From positions 2,563,353 through 2,627,352 of the forward strand of contig NZ_CP047080.1 in the NCBI RefSeq assembly GCF_030408595.1: a DNA stretch of 64,000 nt. The letters are read 5' to 3'. The first letter of the stretch is position 1; each line of letters begins with the position of its first letter. Under the pieces are notes generated by a model. It saw nothing but the letters and a program-made list of their open reading frames with translations. It did not search any database and was not told where the DNA came from. A program made the translations under genes and the position numbers. Positions 36,762 through 45,936 of the stretch are shown here, piece after piece. Source of the stretch: Corynebacterium canis. GTDB taxonomy: Bacteria > Actinomycetota > Actinomycetes > Mycobacteriales > Mycobacteriaceae.

Positions 36762-36965
36762 ATGGGTCGCGGCCGCGCCAAGGCAAAACAAGCCAAGGTT
36801 GCTCGTCAACTGAAGTACAACTCTCCAGAAATGGACCTCGCTTCACTGCAGCGGGAGCTCGCTGGGAAGTCTGAGAAAGACTCCTCTCATCGTGAGGATG
36901 ACCAGTACGCCGAATGGGCGGATTGGGAAGACGACGATGACGAGGACGAGCGGTCTTGGCGGTAA
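36762..36965 (+). CDS. DUF3073 family small protein
   Basis: 67 aa beginning MGRGRAKAKQAKVARQLKYN, the hallmark of this actinobacterial family, with a basic first half and a strongly acidic C-terminus (EDDDDEDERSW). Function unknown; often near purine genes, as here (purM and purF follow, convergent). A terminator-like palindrome follows at 37050. Confidence 0.92.
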   Translation: MGRGRAKAKQAKVARQLKYNSPEMDLASLQRELAGKSEKDSSHREDDQYAEWADWEDDDDEDERSWR

Positions 36966-37049
36966 ACCCTCAAGGGTCACCGTGAGGTAGGGCCAAGGGC
37001 TCTTGGGCCCATGCCCCGCTTTCGCCATGTCTGCTGCAGGTGGCGCACC

Positions 37050-37073
37050 AAACAGGTGTGCACACCTGTTTTT
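37050..37073. terminator. Rho-independent terminator after DUF3073
   Basis: AACAGGTGTGCACACCTGTT is a perfect 20-bp palindrome followed by TTT on the plus strand. It would terminate the DUF3073 transcript and perhaps purM on the other strand (AAA precedes it). Confidence 0.8.
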
Positions 37074-37171
37074 GTCGTACGGTGTGGCGGGGGTACCGCG
37101 AGAAGCCGCCTGGCCCGGCCGCACGCGCGGCGTAGAGAAGCGACGGCGGCGGCAGGGTGCGCGGGGCGCGT

Positions 37172-38242
37172 TTAATACCCGGGGTGTTCGCCGGTAAGGA
37201 CCACCAGCTGCTCCTCGCCCGGAGCCGCCTTACGGACGGTGCCAAGCTCCCACGCTTCGATGTGGCGGGCGGTCAGCATGGCAAGCGCGCGGTCGCGGTC
37301 CTGGGGAGCCACCACGGCCACCATGCCCACCCCCATATTGAAGGTTTTTTCCATCTCGGCTTGGGGGACCTTGCCGAGGGAAGCGATGGTGCGGAAGATC
37401 TGATCCGGGGTCCACGTGGCGCGGGAAAGCTCTGCGACCAGGCCGTCCGGGATCACGCGCGCGAGGTTGCCCGCTAGGCCGCCGCCGGTGACGTGGCAGA
37501 ACGTATGTACCTCGCATTCGGAAGCGAGGGCGAGGCAATCGAGGGCGTAAATGCGGGTGGGTTCGAGCAACTCCTCGCCGAGCGTGCGGCCGAGCTCCTC
37601 CATATACCCGTCGAGGGGCAGGCCCGCCTTCTCCAGTAACACGTGGCGGACGAGCGAATACCCGTTTGAATGCAGCCCGGAGGACTTCATGGCGATAACC
37701 ACGTCGCCGGTGCGCACACGTTCGGGGCCAAGGACGCTGTCCGCCTCAACGACGCCCACGGCGGTGGCGGAAACATCGTAATGGGTGGGGTCCATCGTGC
37801 CCGGGTGTTCGGCGGTTTCGCCGCCCAGCAGCGCACAGCCGGCGCGCACGCAGCCCTCGGCGATGCCGGCAACGATCTCGGCCACGTGTTCGGGAACCAC
37901 CTTGCCGACGGCGATATAGTCCTGCAGGAACAACGGTTCGGCGCCGCACACCACGAGGTCATCCACACACATGGCCACGAGGTCGATGCCGATGGTGTTG
38001 TGCACGTCCATGGCCTGGGCGATGGCGAGCTTCGTGCCGACGCCGTCCGAACCGGCGGCCAGCAGCGGCTCACGGTATTTGCCGAGCGCGAAAAGCCCCG
38101 CGAAACCCCCAAGCCCGCCTCGAACCTCTGGGCGAGTGGCGCGCTTGGCGTGGGGGGCGAACAACTCGACAGCGCGGTCGCCCGCGGCAATATCCACCCC
38201 GGCGGCGGCGTAAGAAATCTCGGAATTTGAGTGTTGGCTCAT
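37172..38242 (-). CDS. purM: Phosphoribosylformylglycinamidine cyclo-ligase (AIR synthetase)
   Basis: Fifth step of purine synthesis. The 356-aa product is full length, with SYAAAGVDIAAGDRAVEL, LLAAGSDGVGTKLAIAQ, LLGGETAEHPG and CHVTGGGLAGNLARVIP, all typical of PurM. Located directly downstream of purF, 47 bp apart on the minus strand. Confidence 0.96.
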   Translation of the reverse strand: MSQHSNSEISYAAAGVDIAAGDRAVELFAPHAKRATRPEVRGGLGGFAGLFALGKYREPLLAAGSDGVGTKLAIAQAMDVHNTIGIDLVAMCVDDLVVCGAEPLFLQDYIAVGKVVPEHVAEIVAGIAEGCVRAGCALLGGETAEHPGTMDPTHYDVSATAVGVVEADSVLGPERVRTGDVVIAMKSSGLHSNGYSLVRHVLLEKAGLPLDGYMEELGRTLGEELLEPTRIYALDCLALASECEVHTFCHVTGGGLAGNLARVIPDGLVAELSRATWTPDQIFRTIASLGKVPQAEMEKTFNMGVGMVAVVAPQDRDRALAMLTARHIEAWELGTVRKAAPGEEQLVVLTGEHPGY

Positions 38243-38289
38243 ACAATTATGGCTTTCTAAAAGTCACTGAAAATCAATGGTGAACGCAG

Positions 38290-39813
38290 CTATATCGTAG
38301 CCTGCATCGTACGCACAAGGTCGGCGTTGTGGTTACCCTCCGGCAGCCCCAGCGGGTACACGCCATCGAAACAGGCGCAGCACAATTGCTCGCGATCCTG
38401 GCGGGTGGCCTCGACCATGTTCTCCACCGACACAAAGCCCAGCGAATCCGAACCGATGGCGGTGCCCACGGCGCGCACCATCGCCTCCTCGTCGTCGCCT
38501 TCGACGCAATTCGCCAGCAGCTCGCCGGGGCTGGCGAAGTCAATACCGTAAAAGCACGGCCACTTCACCGGCGGGGAGGCGATGCGCACATGAACCTCCG
38601 CCGCGCCAGCCTCCCGCAGCATGCGGATCAGGGCGCGTTGGGTATTGCCGCGGACGATGGAATCATCGACCACCACGAGCCGTTTGCCTGCGATCACCTC
38701 GCGCAATGGGTTTAGCTTCAGCCGGATGCCCAACTGCCGGATCGTCTGCGAAGGTTGAATAAACGTTCGACCGACATAGGCGTTTTTGACCAGGCCTTGT
38801 CCGAACGGAATTCCGGAGCCCTGCGCGTAGCCGACGGCGGCGGGGGTGCCGGAATCGGGGACGGGGATCACGAGATCGCCGTCCGCTGGGCACTCCTGGG
38901 CCAGGCGACGGCCGATCTCCACGCGGGTGGCGTTCACCGCGCGGCCGCGAATCACGGAATCCGGGCGCGCCAGGTACACGTATTCGAATACACAGCCCTT
39001 GTGCTGGGTGACGCCGAAGCGTTCCGAGCGCACGCCAGCCTCGCTGATGCTGATCAATTCGCCGGGTTCGACCTCGCGCACAAACGACGCCCCGACTATG
39101 TCCAGCGCTGCGGTTTCGGAGGCGACCACCCAACCGCGCTCCAGCCTGCCGATGGACAGCGGCCGCACGCCGTACGGGTCGCGGGCGGCGTAAAGCGTAG
39201 TGCCATCGGTAAACGTAAGACAGAACGCACCTTCGATTCGCGGGAGGAGTTCCTGCGCCGATTCGACGATGCTGCGGCCGCCTTTCATGCCGTCGGCGAG
39301 CAATGCGCACATCACATCCGAATCCGAAGGGCTGTTTGATTTATCTACGAGCCCTCGCGCAGCCGCCTCTTCCAGCAAGGAAATGTAGTTGACTAGGTTG
39401 CCGTTGTGCCCGAGCGCGACGTCGGTGCCATCGGGGGTGACGCGGAACATCGGCTGCGCGTTTTCCCAACAGCCACCGCCCGCGGTGGAATAGCGGGTAT
39501 GCCCGATGGCGATATGCCCGCGCAGGGAATCGAGAGTTTGTTCGTCGAAGATTTGGGAGACGAGGCCGATGTCTTTAAACACCAAAATCTGGTCTCCGTC
39601 GCCGACCGCGATGCCGGCCGCTTCCTGCCCTCTGTGCTGCAGCGCATACAGGCCGTAATATGTGAGCTTGGCGACCTCCTCCCCAGGTGCCCAAACCCCA
39701 AAGACGCCGCATTCCTCCCTAGGGTTCTGCTCGCCGTGGTCATCGAATCCGTCGCGATCGGTGGGCGCGGGACACGGGGCCGCCGCGCTGAGGGATTTCT
39801 CCAAAGCTGCCAC
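38290..39813 (-). CDS. purF: Amidophosphoribosyltransferase
   Basis: Commits PRPP to purine synthesis using glutamine. 507 aa with an N-terminal propeptide-like 34 residues before the nucleophile Cys of EECGVFGVW. The glutaminase region shows ALQHRGQEAAGIAV, and the PRPP site is LVVVDDSIVRGNTQR. The C-terminal CFDGVY and C-C pairs fit the Fe-S type found in Actinobacteria. GTG start 39813. Head of a purF-purM operon. Confidence 0.96.
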   Translation of the reverse strand: MAALEKSLSAAAPCPAPTDRDGFDDHGEQNPREECGVFGVWAPGEEVAKLTYYGLYALQHRGQEAAGIAVGDGDQILVFKDIGLVSQIFDEQTLDSLRGHIAIGHTRYSTAGGGCWENAQPMFRVTPDGTDVALGHNGNLVNYISLLEEAAARGLVDKSNSPSDSDVMCALLADGMKGGRSIVESAQELLPRIEGAFCLTFTDGTTLYAARDPYGVRPLSIGRLERGWVVASETAALDIVGASFVREVEPGELISISEAGVRSERFGVTQHKGCVFEYVYLARPDSVIRGRAVNATRVEIGRRLAQECPADGDLVIPVPDSGTPAAVGYAQGSGIPFGQGLVKNAYVGRTFIQPSQTIRQLGIRLKLNPLREVIAGKRLVVVDDSIVRGNTQRALIRMLREAGAAEVHVRIASPPVKWPCFYGIDFASPGELLANCVEGDDEEAMVRAVGTAIGSDSLGFVSVENMVEATRQDREQLCCACFDGVYPLGLPEGNHNADLVRTMQATI

Positions 39814-39859
39814 GGAAGCTATCGTAGCGGCTCATTGGGTTACGCCCTAATAATCCCGT

Positions 39860-40579
39860 TTAACCGCCCACCGCGACCCCGAACACAACGCCGATTACAT
39901 AGGTAATAGCGAGGGCCAGCGCGCCGCCAAACACCAGGCGTGCGACGGATCGTCCCTGCTCACCGCCCGCAAGGAACGCCGATACGCTGCCCGTGACGGT
40001 CAACGCAATCACCGTGGCGATAAGCGTCACAGCGGCCCGCCAATCGACCGGTGCGATCAGCACCGCGATCAACGGCAGCACCGCGCCAAGCACAAACGAA
40101 AACGCGGACGAACCGGCGGCGATCCACGGATTTGTGAGCTCTTCCCTATCGAGCCCGAGTTCGATGTCGAGGTGCGCTCCGAGCGCGTCGTGCTCGGCGA
40201 GTTCGAGGGCGGCCATTTCGGCCGTATGTTTGGAAAGGCCCTTACTGCGCAGGATTTCCACCAGCTCTTTGTGCTCGGCCGCGGGCATGGTGGCAAGCTC
40301 CCAGCGCTCCTTATCGATCAGCGCCTTTTCCGTATCGCGCTGCGTGGACACCGACACGTATTCGCCGAGCGCCATGCTCACCGCGCCCGAAACCACCGCC
40401 GCAAAACCCGCCGTGGCTATAACGCTTGTCGACGCCCCGGTAGCCGCAACGCCCATAACTAACCCCGCCGTGGACACGATGCCATCGTTGGCACCTAGAA
40501 CACCTGCGCGAAGCCAATTGAGCTTATTGTTCAGGCCGGAATTGTGAGGTTCTTCAATAATATGTGTTGTTTCAATCAT
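39860..40579 (-). CDS. VIT1/CCC1-family iron/manganese transporter
   Basis: 239 aa. About five membrane helices. The N-terminal GLNNKLNWLRAGVLGANDGIVSTAGLVMGV is the family signature; a cytosolic helical part (GEYVSVSTQRDTEKALI, with acidic metal-binding residues) splits helix 2 from 3. Members export or store Fe2+/Mn2+. A DtxR-like box 41-60 nt upstream of the start suggests iron-dependent control, matching a role when iron is high. Confidence 0.9.
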   Translation of the reverse strand: MIETTHIIEEPHNSGLNNKLNWLRAGVLGANDGIVSTAGLVMGVAATGASTSVIATAGFAAVVSGAVSMALGEYVSVSTQRDTEKALIDKERWELATMPAAEHKELVEILRSKGLSKHTAEMAALELAEHDALGAHLDIELGLDREELTNPWIAAGSSAFSFVLGAVLPLIAVLIAPVDWRAAVTLIATVIALTVTGSVSAFLAGGEQGRSVARLVFGGALALAITYVIGVVFGVAVGG

Positions 40580-40620
40580 GACCCCATCATATCGATATGT
40601 GCATAAGTGCGCACACTTGG

Positions 40621-40639
40621 AAAGGTTGGCCTGACCTTA
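40621..40639. promoter_or_regulatory. Candidate DtxR box of the VIT-type gene
   Basis: AAAGGTTGGCCTGACCTTA matches 14 of 19 positions of the DtxR consensus TTAGGTTAGCCTAACCTAA, with the central AGGTTNGCCTNACCT intact and symmetric. It overlaps the 3' end of the sterol-carrier-like gene and lies upstream of the VIT gene start. Confidence 0.7.
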
Positions 40640-41023
40640 GGTTTTGTCCCCTTCTATTGATACCAACGGCAGCCATCGCGCGATTTCGGCGGCGCGGTTT
40701 CCGGAAATGTCCACGGTCGCGGCGTCGGCAAGCTGCGTAAGCCCGGTGGCGAGTCGAAGCCACGTGCGAGCATCGGTCTCGACAACGTTCGGTGGGGTGC
40801 CGCGCGTGTGGCGGGGACCGTCGATACATTGGATACCTACAAACGGGGGTATGCGGACTTCTACGCTGTGGCCGGGTGCTGCGGCCTCGAGCCTACGAGC
40901 GGTCATCCGAACGGCTTGAGCAATCGCGGCGCGGGGCGGCTGCGGGGCGGAATCATCGCGCAACCAATCGGCAACCGCAAGCACGGCGGCGCGGGTGTCT
41001 GCGAGGGAAATGGAACGCTTCAC
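40637..41023 (-). CDS. Sterol-carrier-protein-like family protein
   Basis: 128 aa. The block EVRIPPFVGIQCIDGPRHTRGTPPNVVETDARTWLRLATG is characteristic of the bacterial SCP orthologue family found in Actinobacteria, often near purine genes. Function unknown; a lipid- or CoA-thioester-binding role is a guess from the fold. Upstream of the VIT gene on the same strand. Confidence 0.85.
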   Translation of the reverse strand: MKRSISLADTRAAVLAVADWLRDDSAPQPPRAAIAQAVRMTARRLEAAAPGHSVEVRIPPFVGIQCIDGPRHTRGTPPNVVETDARTWLRLATGLTQLADAATVDISGNRAAEIARWLPLVSIEGDKT

Positions 41024-41077
41024 AGGGCGCGAGTTTACCGTTCTATAAGCTAAAGCTACACACGAAAGGAACCCCTC

Positions 41078-42043
41078 ATGACATCACGCTCCCCCAGCCT
41101 TACGCTCCGCTTTCTCGCCGCCCCCACGGACATCATTATGGCCGGTAACCACGGCGTATCCGGCGGCCGCGTCCTCGAATGGATAGACAAAGCCGCGTAC
41201 GCCTGTGCGGTCGGTTGGTCGGGGGCGTATTGCGTAACCGCATACGTTGGCCACATCCATTTCACGCGGCCGATTCCCAGCGGGCACATGGTGGAAGTGC
41301 GTTCCCGGATCGCCATGACGGGGCGCTCGTCCATGCACATTGTTAATGAGGTGCTTTCGGCCGACCCGCGCGAGGGGGTATTCACTCGTGCGTGCGATTG
41401 CCTTGTGATCTTCGTGGCCAAAAACGCGGAAACGGGGCGACCCCAACCGGTGCCGGAATTCGTCCCAAGCACGGATGAGGAACGCCGCGTTTTCGACGCC
41501 GCGCTGTCCCGCATCGAACTCCGGAAGGCGATCGAACAGGAGATGGAAGAGCAGACATACGTCGGCCCTTCGGAAGCACCCCGGTTGATTACCCGCTTCC
41601 TGGCGAAACCAACCGATGTGAACTGGGGCGGCAAGGTCCACGGCGGCACCGCAATGGAATGGATTGACGAGGCCGGCGCGGCCTGCACCATGGAATGGTC
41701 GGGCGAGCACACCGTGGCCGTGTACGCTGGCGGGATCCGCTTTTACCGGCCCATCCAGATCGGTGATCTCATTGAAGTTGACGCCCGCCTGATGCGCACC
41801 GATGCCCGCTCGATGCAAATGTCTGTTCACGTGCGGTCTGGGGCTCCGCGGGGCGGCCGCTCCGCCCTGGAAACCGCGATTCACGCCACGATTTCCTATA
41901 TCGCGGTGGATATCGACGGCCACCCGCTCCCCGCCCGCCAATTCGTCCCGCGCGCTAGCGAGGATGTTCGACTATCCGAACACGCGGCCAAGCTGCGCGA
42001 ACTGCGCGCGCGGTATTCCCCCCACCCGCTGATCCAGCGCTAG
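41078..42043 (+). CDS. Acyl-CoA thioesterase, double hotdog
   Basis: 321 aa with two hotdog domains in tandem. Each has the pattern N-x-x-G-x-V-x-G-G-x-x-x-E-W-I-D-x-A (NHGVSGGRVLEWIDKAA near residue 25 and NWGGKVHGGTAMEWIDEAG near 180), followed by H-x-x-F-x-R-P-I (first repeat) or IRFYRPI (second). Such YciA/BFIT-like enzymes hydrolyse acyl-CoA. AAAGGA is 8-9 nt before ATG. Confidence 0.88.
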   Translation: MTSRSPSLTLRFLAAPTDIIMAGNHGVSGGRVLEWIDKAAYACAVGWSGAYCVTAYVGHIHFTRPIPSGHMVEVRSRIAMTGRSSMHIVNEVLSADPREGVFTRACDCLVIFVAKNAETGRPQPVPEFVPSTDEERRVFDAALSRIELRKAIEQEMEEQTYVGPSEAPRLITRFLAKPTDVNWGGKVHGGTAMEWIDEAGAACTMEWSGEHTVAVYAGGIRFYRPIQIGDLIEVDARLMRTDARSMQMSVHVRSGAPRGGRSALETAIHATISYIAVDIDGHPLPARQFVPRASEDVRLSEHAAKLRELRARYSPHPLIQR

Positions 42044-42330
42044 GAAGTGCTGGGGGCTGGAGTACTGGGGCCGGAAGTCTTGGGAGCGGGGGCTTCGGAA
42101 GCCGGGGCGTTGTCAGCGGAGCCGTCGAACATGCGAGCGACGTACTCTATGAGGCGCTGCCACCACGACTGCGGTGCTGGCATTGGTATCGGCTCCGCCT
42201 CATGCATGCGCTCGCTGCTCCAATAATCTTGATCCGCGGGCGGCTGCGTTGTGAACGTAGTTTCGCTCGACGGGGCGCCGCAGGACACGAGCATCCCGGC
42301 AACGAAAATGAGTGCTATTCGGTAGGTCAT
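42040..42330 (-). CDS. Small Pro/Ser-rich lipoprotein
   Basis: 96 aa. Signal peptide with lipobox MLVSC, then a polar region and a tail of Pro, Ala and Ser (APAPKTSGPSTPAPSTS). No family recognised. The ATG overlaps the stop of the HlyIII-like gene (ATGA), so its translation is coupled. It overlaps the thioesterase gene end to end by 4 bp. Confidence 0.7.
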   Translation of the reverse strand: MTYRIALIFVAGMLVSCGAPSSETTFTTQPPADQDYWSSERMHEAEPIPMPAPQSWWQRLIEYVARMFDGSADNAPASEAPAPKTSGPSTPAPSTS

Positions 42331-43043
42331 GCTCCGCCTTGAACAACCACCATCCACACCGCGATCAGGTGCAAAACGCCGGCAATAATCGTAGCGAGGT
42401 GGAAATGCTCATGGTAGCCAACCCAACGCGCATTGCGCCCCGGCCACCGCAATGCGTAAAGCACCGCGCCGAGCGAATACACCACCCCGCCGGCGAACAG
42501 TAACCACACCACAACATGCCCCGCATGCAGCCACAATTGCGGAATCAGCGGCACCACGAGCCACCCCAACAGGAGGTAAACAACCACGTGGAGCCATCGC
42601 GGATGCGGCAGCAACGACAGCACCACGCTCAGCAAGGCGCCACACCAAACCGCCGCCAGCAACCCCGTTGCAATGGGCCCAGACAGCGTCAATAACGACA
42701 TCGGCGTATAGGTAGCGGCGATAAAAACCGCGATCGTGGAGTGGTCCGCCCACCGCCACCAAGCGACAACACGTTCGGACCGCCAGGGGCCGCAATGATA
42801 AGCCGCCGACACCCCGAACAACTGTGTTAATCCCACGGCGTAAATCGTGACGCCAAGCGCGGGCAACCACGGCAGGGTCATCCAAGCGAACGTGGTCAAG
42901 ACGGCTCCGGACAATGCCGCCAGCACCGCAGCCGCGCAATGATACCAGCCACGCGCTTTAGGTCGCGGCCCGCGATCAAGCACCCACCGGGTCCGTTGCA
43001 CAAGCTGGGGTTGTTGAATCACTGCCACAATTGAGACCTTCAA
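42327..43043 (-). CDS. Hemolysin III / PAQR family membrane protein
   Basis: 238 aa with seven predicted helices. Motifs: FGVSAAYHCGPW (S-x-x-Y-H in helix 2-3), RWADHSTIAVFIAATYTP (D-H-S-x-x-x-x-x-A-x-Y-T-P) and GYHEHFHLATIIAGVLH (E-x-x-H-x-x-V/T-H metal-binding set). The family (HlyIII, TrhA) includes a membrane homeostasis protein in E. coli. Upstream of the coupled lipoprotein gene. Confidence 0.9.
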   Translation of the reverse strand: MKVSIVAVIQQPQLVQRTRWVLDRGPRPKARGWYHCAAAVLAALSGAVLTTFAWMTLPWLPALGVTIYAVGLTQLFGVSAAYHCGPWRSERVVAWWRWADHSTIAVFIAATYTPMSLLTLSGPIATGLLAAVWCGALLSVVLSLLPHPRWLHVVVYLLLGWLVVPLIPQLWLHAGHVVVWLLFAGGVVYSLGAVLYALRWPGRNARWVGYHEHFHLATIIAGVLHLIAVWMVVVQGGA

Positions 43044-43149
43044 AGACGTAACCTACGATTGCGTAAAGTGTAATCGCCGCAGCGCACCACCGCTAGGCTT
43101 ATCGACGCCGCGACAAGCAACGTCAGCGCCGCGCGCAGCGATCGTTGGG

Positions 43150-45468
43150 CTATTCGTCGCGTCCTTTGAGGCCTTCCACCAGCTGCAATCGTGCAATCTT
43201 TCGAAGCGAAACTAACCAAACAAACCCAATGACTAGGGCCGCTGCGAGGGCCGAGTACACGTATGTATCCCAATCAATGAACGACGCAAAGAGCAATTGC
43301 GAGTTGGCGAACTGGCGCGACACGAAACTGGTGAGATAATAGCCTCCGACCAGGCCAAGCGGCAGCCCTACTAGGAATTGCATCACGAGCTCTTTCAGGT
43401 ACGCCAAGGAAATCTCGCGGGGCGAATAGCCCATGACGCGCAGGATCACGAACTCGTATTGCCTAGCCAGCAGCGCAATCGTGGACACCGAATAGAGGGC
43501 AGCCACGCCGAGAACGATGGAAAACATCACCAGCAATTCGATATACATGTTTAACGTAGCGGAAAGCTTCTGAAAGCTCTCCCGTTCATCGCCGATGGAG
43601 CTTATCGCCAGCACGCCTTCTTGGCGCTCGATTTCCTTTTCCACTTCGTTGCGATCTCCGTCCGCATTGGCGAAGATCGTGTTGTAGGACGGGTTTTCGA
43701 GGCCCAAGTGTTTTTCCGCCTGCGCATAGGTGGCGATGGCGATAAATCCAAGGTTCTGCCGCACTCGGTCCGACACCTTAATGGTCCCCTCAACCACACC
43801 GTTGGGAGTGGTGATTTCCACCGCGTCACCCACCGAAACGCCCAGTTTATCGGCGTAGTAGTGGGACAGCACCAATCCATCACCGTACTCCGGCTCGCCA
43901 CCATCGTCGGCTTTGAAACTATATACGGCTTCTGGGTCGTCCACGATCACCACTGGTAATTCTTCATCCCTGTCCCCTGCGGTGAGCGTGGCCGGCAGCA
44001 CCAGCGCCTGTTGCTGCTGGGTGAGGTCCACGGCGTCGAGAAACGCCGGCGGTTGCGTGCTCGGCGTGGGCTGGGTTCGGACGGCGAAATCATAATCGAT
44101 AGCAGTATCGAAATAATCGGTGGTGATGAACTTGTAAGAATCTTGGAAACCAAGAGACATCACGGTCAGCGTCACGGACGCCACAACACCGCACACCATT
44201 GCGAAAAACCGACCACGATTTCGAAGCGCGGATTTGACGGCGTAGCGGGAATGGAACGTGAGGCGATTCCACAAGCGGGTACGTTGCAGCAGGATATCGC
44301 GGCCGGTTTTCGGTTGTTCCGCGTGCATGGCCTCGGCGGGCATGATCGTAACCACGCCCCAAACCGCGATAACGGTGGACACGATCGTCACGATGAATGC
44401 GAAAATTGTCGGCAGCCAAATGTGGTGCGCGAGCCCCCCAAATGTGAAAAATGGTGCACTAAATATGGATTGATATGTGTTCACCAAGGATGGCCCTGCG
44501 ACGCTCGCAATCACGGCCCCCAATGCCGCACCCACTACCGTAGCCACCACCGAGATTGCGCAATACAAGAACATAATCTGGGCGCTGCCACAACCCATCG
44601 CTTTGAGAACTCCGATCTGCCTGCGATCGCGCAAGACATTGCGGCGTTGCCCGACAAACACCACCACGGAAGCGATAATAAGGAATACGATGGGGAAGAT
44701 ATACGCCATGCGATTGAAATCGCTAACATCCGCCGAAAACGCATCATAACTACTCACCTTTTCCCGCTTGGTGAGCTTTACTATTCTATCTCCGAGTTCA
44801 TCTTCAACAGTATCGTAGATGCGTTCTTCATCGGAATCTTGCGCGAAAACTAACGCGATTTGATTCATCGGAATCTTGCGCTGCGATAGAAACTCCGTAT
44901 CCACATACAGCACGCCGAATTCGCTGGTATCGGCGATAGATTCCGTGGCGCTTTGCTTCAGGTACATGTCCTCCGGCGTCGTAGCGATGCCGGACACCTT
45001 GCACTCCGCGCTAAACGCCCGATTCTCAAACGAAAGGGTATCGCCTGGGTGCACGTTGTGCTTTACCGCGTATTTATCGGCGACAAGGCATTCCTCGGCG
45101 GTCTTTGGCTCCTCACCTTCGTACAGGTAAGGCCGGTTTACACGAGGATTGTGAATATCGTAAGACAGCAACCTAAACGTAATGTCACCGTCACGCGCAT
45201 CTACCGTGGCACGCGCCTGCACCGCCTCAACGCCCGCAATCTTTTCAAGGTTCGCGGCGTCTTCCTCCGTGAAATCAATGCCATCTACGATAAGATCCGG
45301 CATCTTATAGTCTTGGAAATACTGATGCGAGCTTTGCTCAAAGTTGACCGAATTCGACTTTAACGTTGCGTAAAATCCTACGGCCACGCCGATGATAATG
45401 ATCAAACCCAGCAAAGAGCTGATTTGTAAACGCATCTGCCGCAATGCGTTCAGCAAAGGCATGCGCAT
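43150..45468 (-). CDS. FtsX-like ABC transporter permease without ATPase partner
   Basis: 772 aa. Layout: one N-terminal helix (about residues 16-36), a large extracytoplasmic part, three helices (about 265-385), a further single helix (about 430), a second extracytoplasmic part, and three C-terminal helices (about 645-760). Each triple helix is a FtsX/MacB-type permease domain (for example FVGQRRNVLRDRRQIGVLKAMG and LLARQYEFVILRVMGYSPREI). Such permeases normally come with an ATPase next door; none is within reach here. Most likely a lipoprotein- or peptide-exporting or signalling permease. Confidence 0.85.
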   Translation of the reverse strand: MRMPLLNALRQMRLQISSLLGLIIIIGVAVGFYATLKSNSVNFEQSSHQYFQDYKMPDLIVDGIDFTEEDAANLEKIAGVEAVQARATVDARDGDITFRLLSYDIHNPRVNRPYLYEGEEPKTAEECLVADKYAVKHNVHPGDTLSFENRAFSAECKVSGIATTPEDMYLKQSATESIADTSEFGVLYVDTEFLSQRKIPMNQIALVFAQDSDEERIYDTVEDELGDRIVKLTKREKVSSYDAFSADVSDFNRMAYIFPIVFLIIASVVVFVGQRRNVLRDRRQIGVLKAMGCGSAQIMFLYCAISVVATVVGAALGAVIASVAGPSLVNTYQSIFSAPFFTFGGLAHHIWLPTIFAFIVTIVSTVIAVWGVVTIMPAEAMHAEQPKTGRDILLQRTRLWNRLTFHSRYAVKSALRNRGRFFAMVCGVVASVTLTVMSLGFQDSYKFITTDYFDTAIDYDFAVRTQPTPSTQPPAFLDAVDLTQQQQALVLPATLTAGDRDEELPVVIVDDPEAVYSFKADDGGEPEYGDGLVLSHYYADKLGVSVGDAVEITTPNGVVEGTIKVSDRVRQNLGFIAIATYAQAEKHLGLENPSYNTIFANADGDRNEVEKEIERQEGVLAISSIGDERESFQKLSATLNMYIELLVMFSIVLGVAALYSVSTIALLARQYEFVILRVMGYSPREISLAYLKELVMQFLVGLPLGLVGGYYLTSFVSRQFANSQLLFASFIDWDTYVYSALAAALVIGFVWLVSLRKIARLQLVEGLKGRDE

Positions 45469-45936
45469 TAATAGGCCCCCTCAATGGCACAACGTCCCCC
45501 GCCGCTGCGAAGAACACGAAAACCATCCCGAAAAGCCCCCTGCGGAGCGTAGCGCGTGTGCATACACCCCACCTTACGCCGAACGAGCGTGCATGCAGCC
45601 ATACCTAAGTGTATCGCTACTTGGCACTCAGTCCCCAAATGGGCATCTCACCAATGAGGCAGAGAAGCACCGCAAGAATCGGACCTCAGGGCAAGCGTGT
45701 AAGCGTGTGAGCGTGAGCTTCTCCGAATACTCGTAAGTTGCTATCGCCGCCGCGCTCATAAGAACCCACTACTGGATTAACACATGGATAGCCAGCAACA
45801 GAAACAAACGCCTCGATTCCAGCATCGGGCTCGGCACCTTCCAAAGCGGTCCAAAGCGCAATCTAGACGCAGCCGCATGACGCAGCCCCAAACCAACTGG
45901 CGACAAAGGGCCAATCAGCGAATCCACACGAATCAA
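45469..45936. other. Intergenic region, no gene seen
   Basis: About 470 bp between two minus-strand membrane-protein genes. Some short frames exist, but none has a ribosome binding site or recognisable content. No RNA gene or terminator clearly seen. Confidence 0.5.

Noticed and set aside
44031..44060. Further near-copies of the GTCGAWAAGC motif (GTCGAGAAAC, GTAGAGAAGC and similar)
   Set aside because: Excluded from the count because two or more core positions differ.
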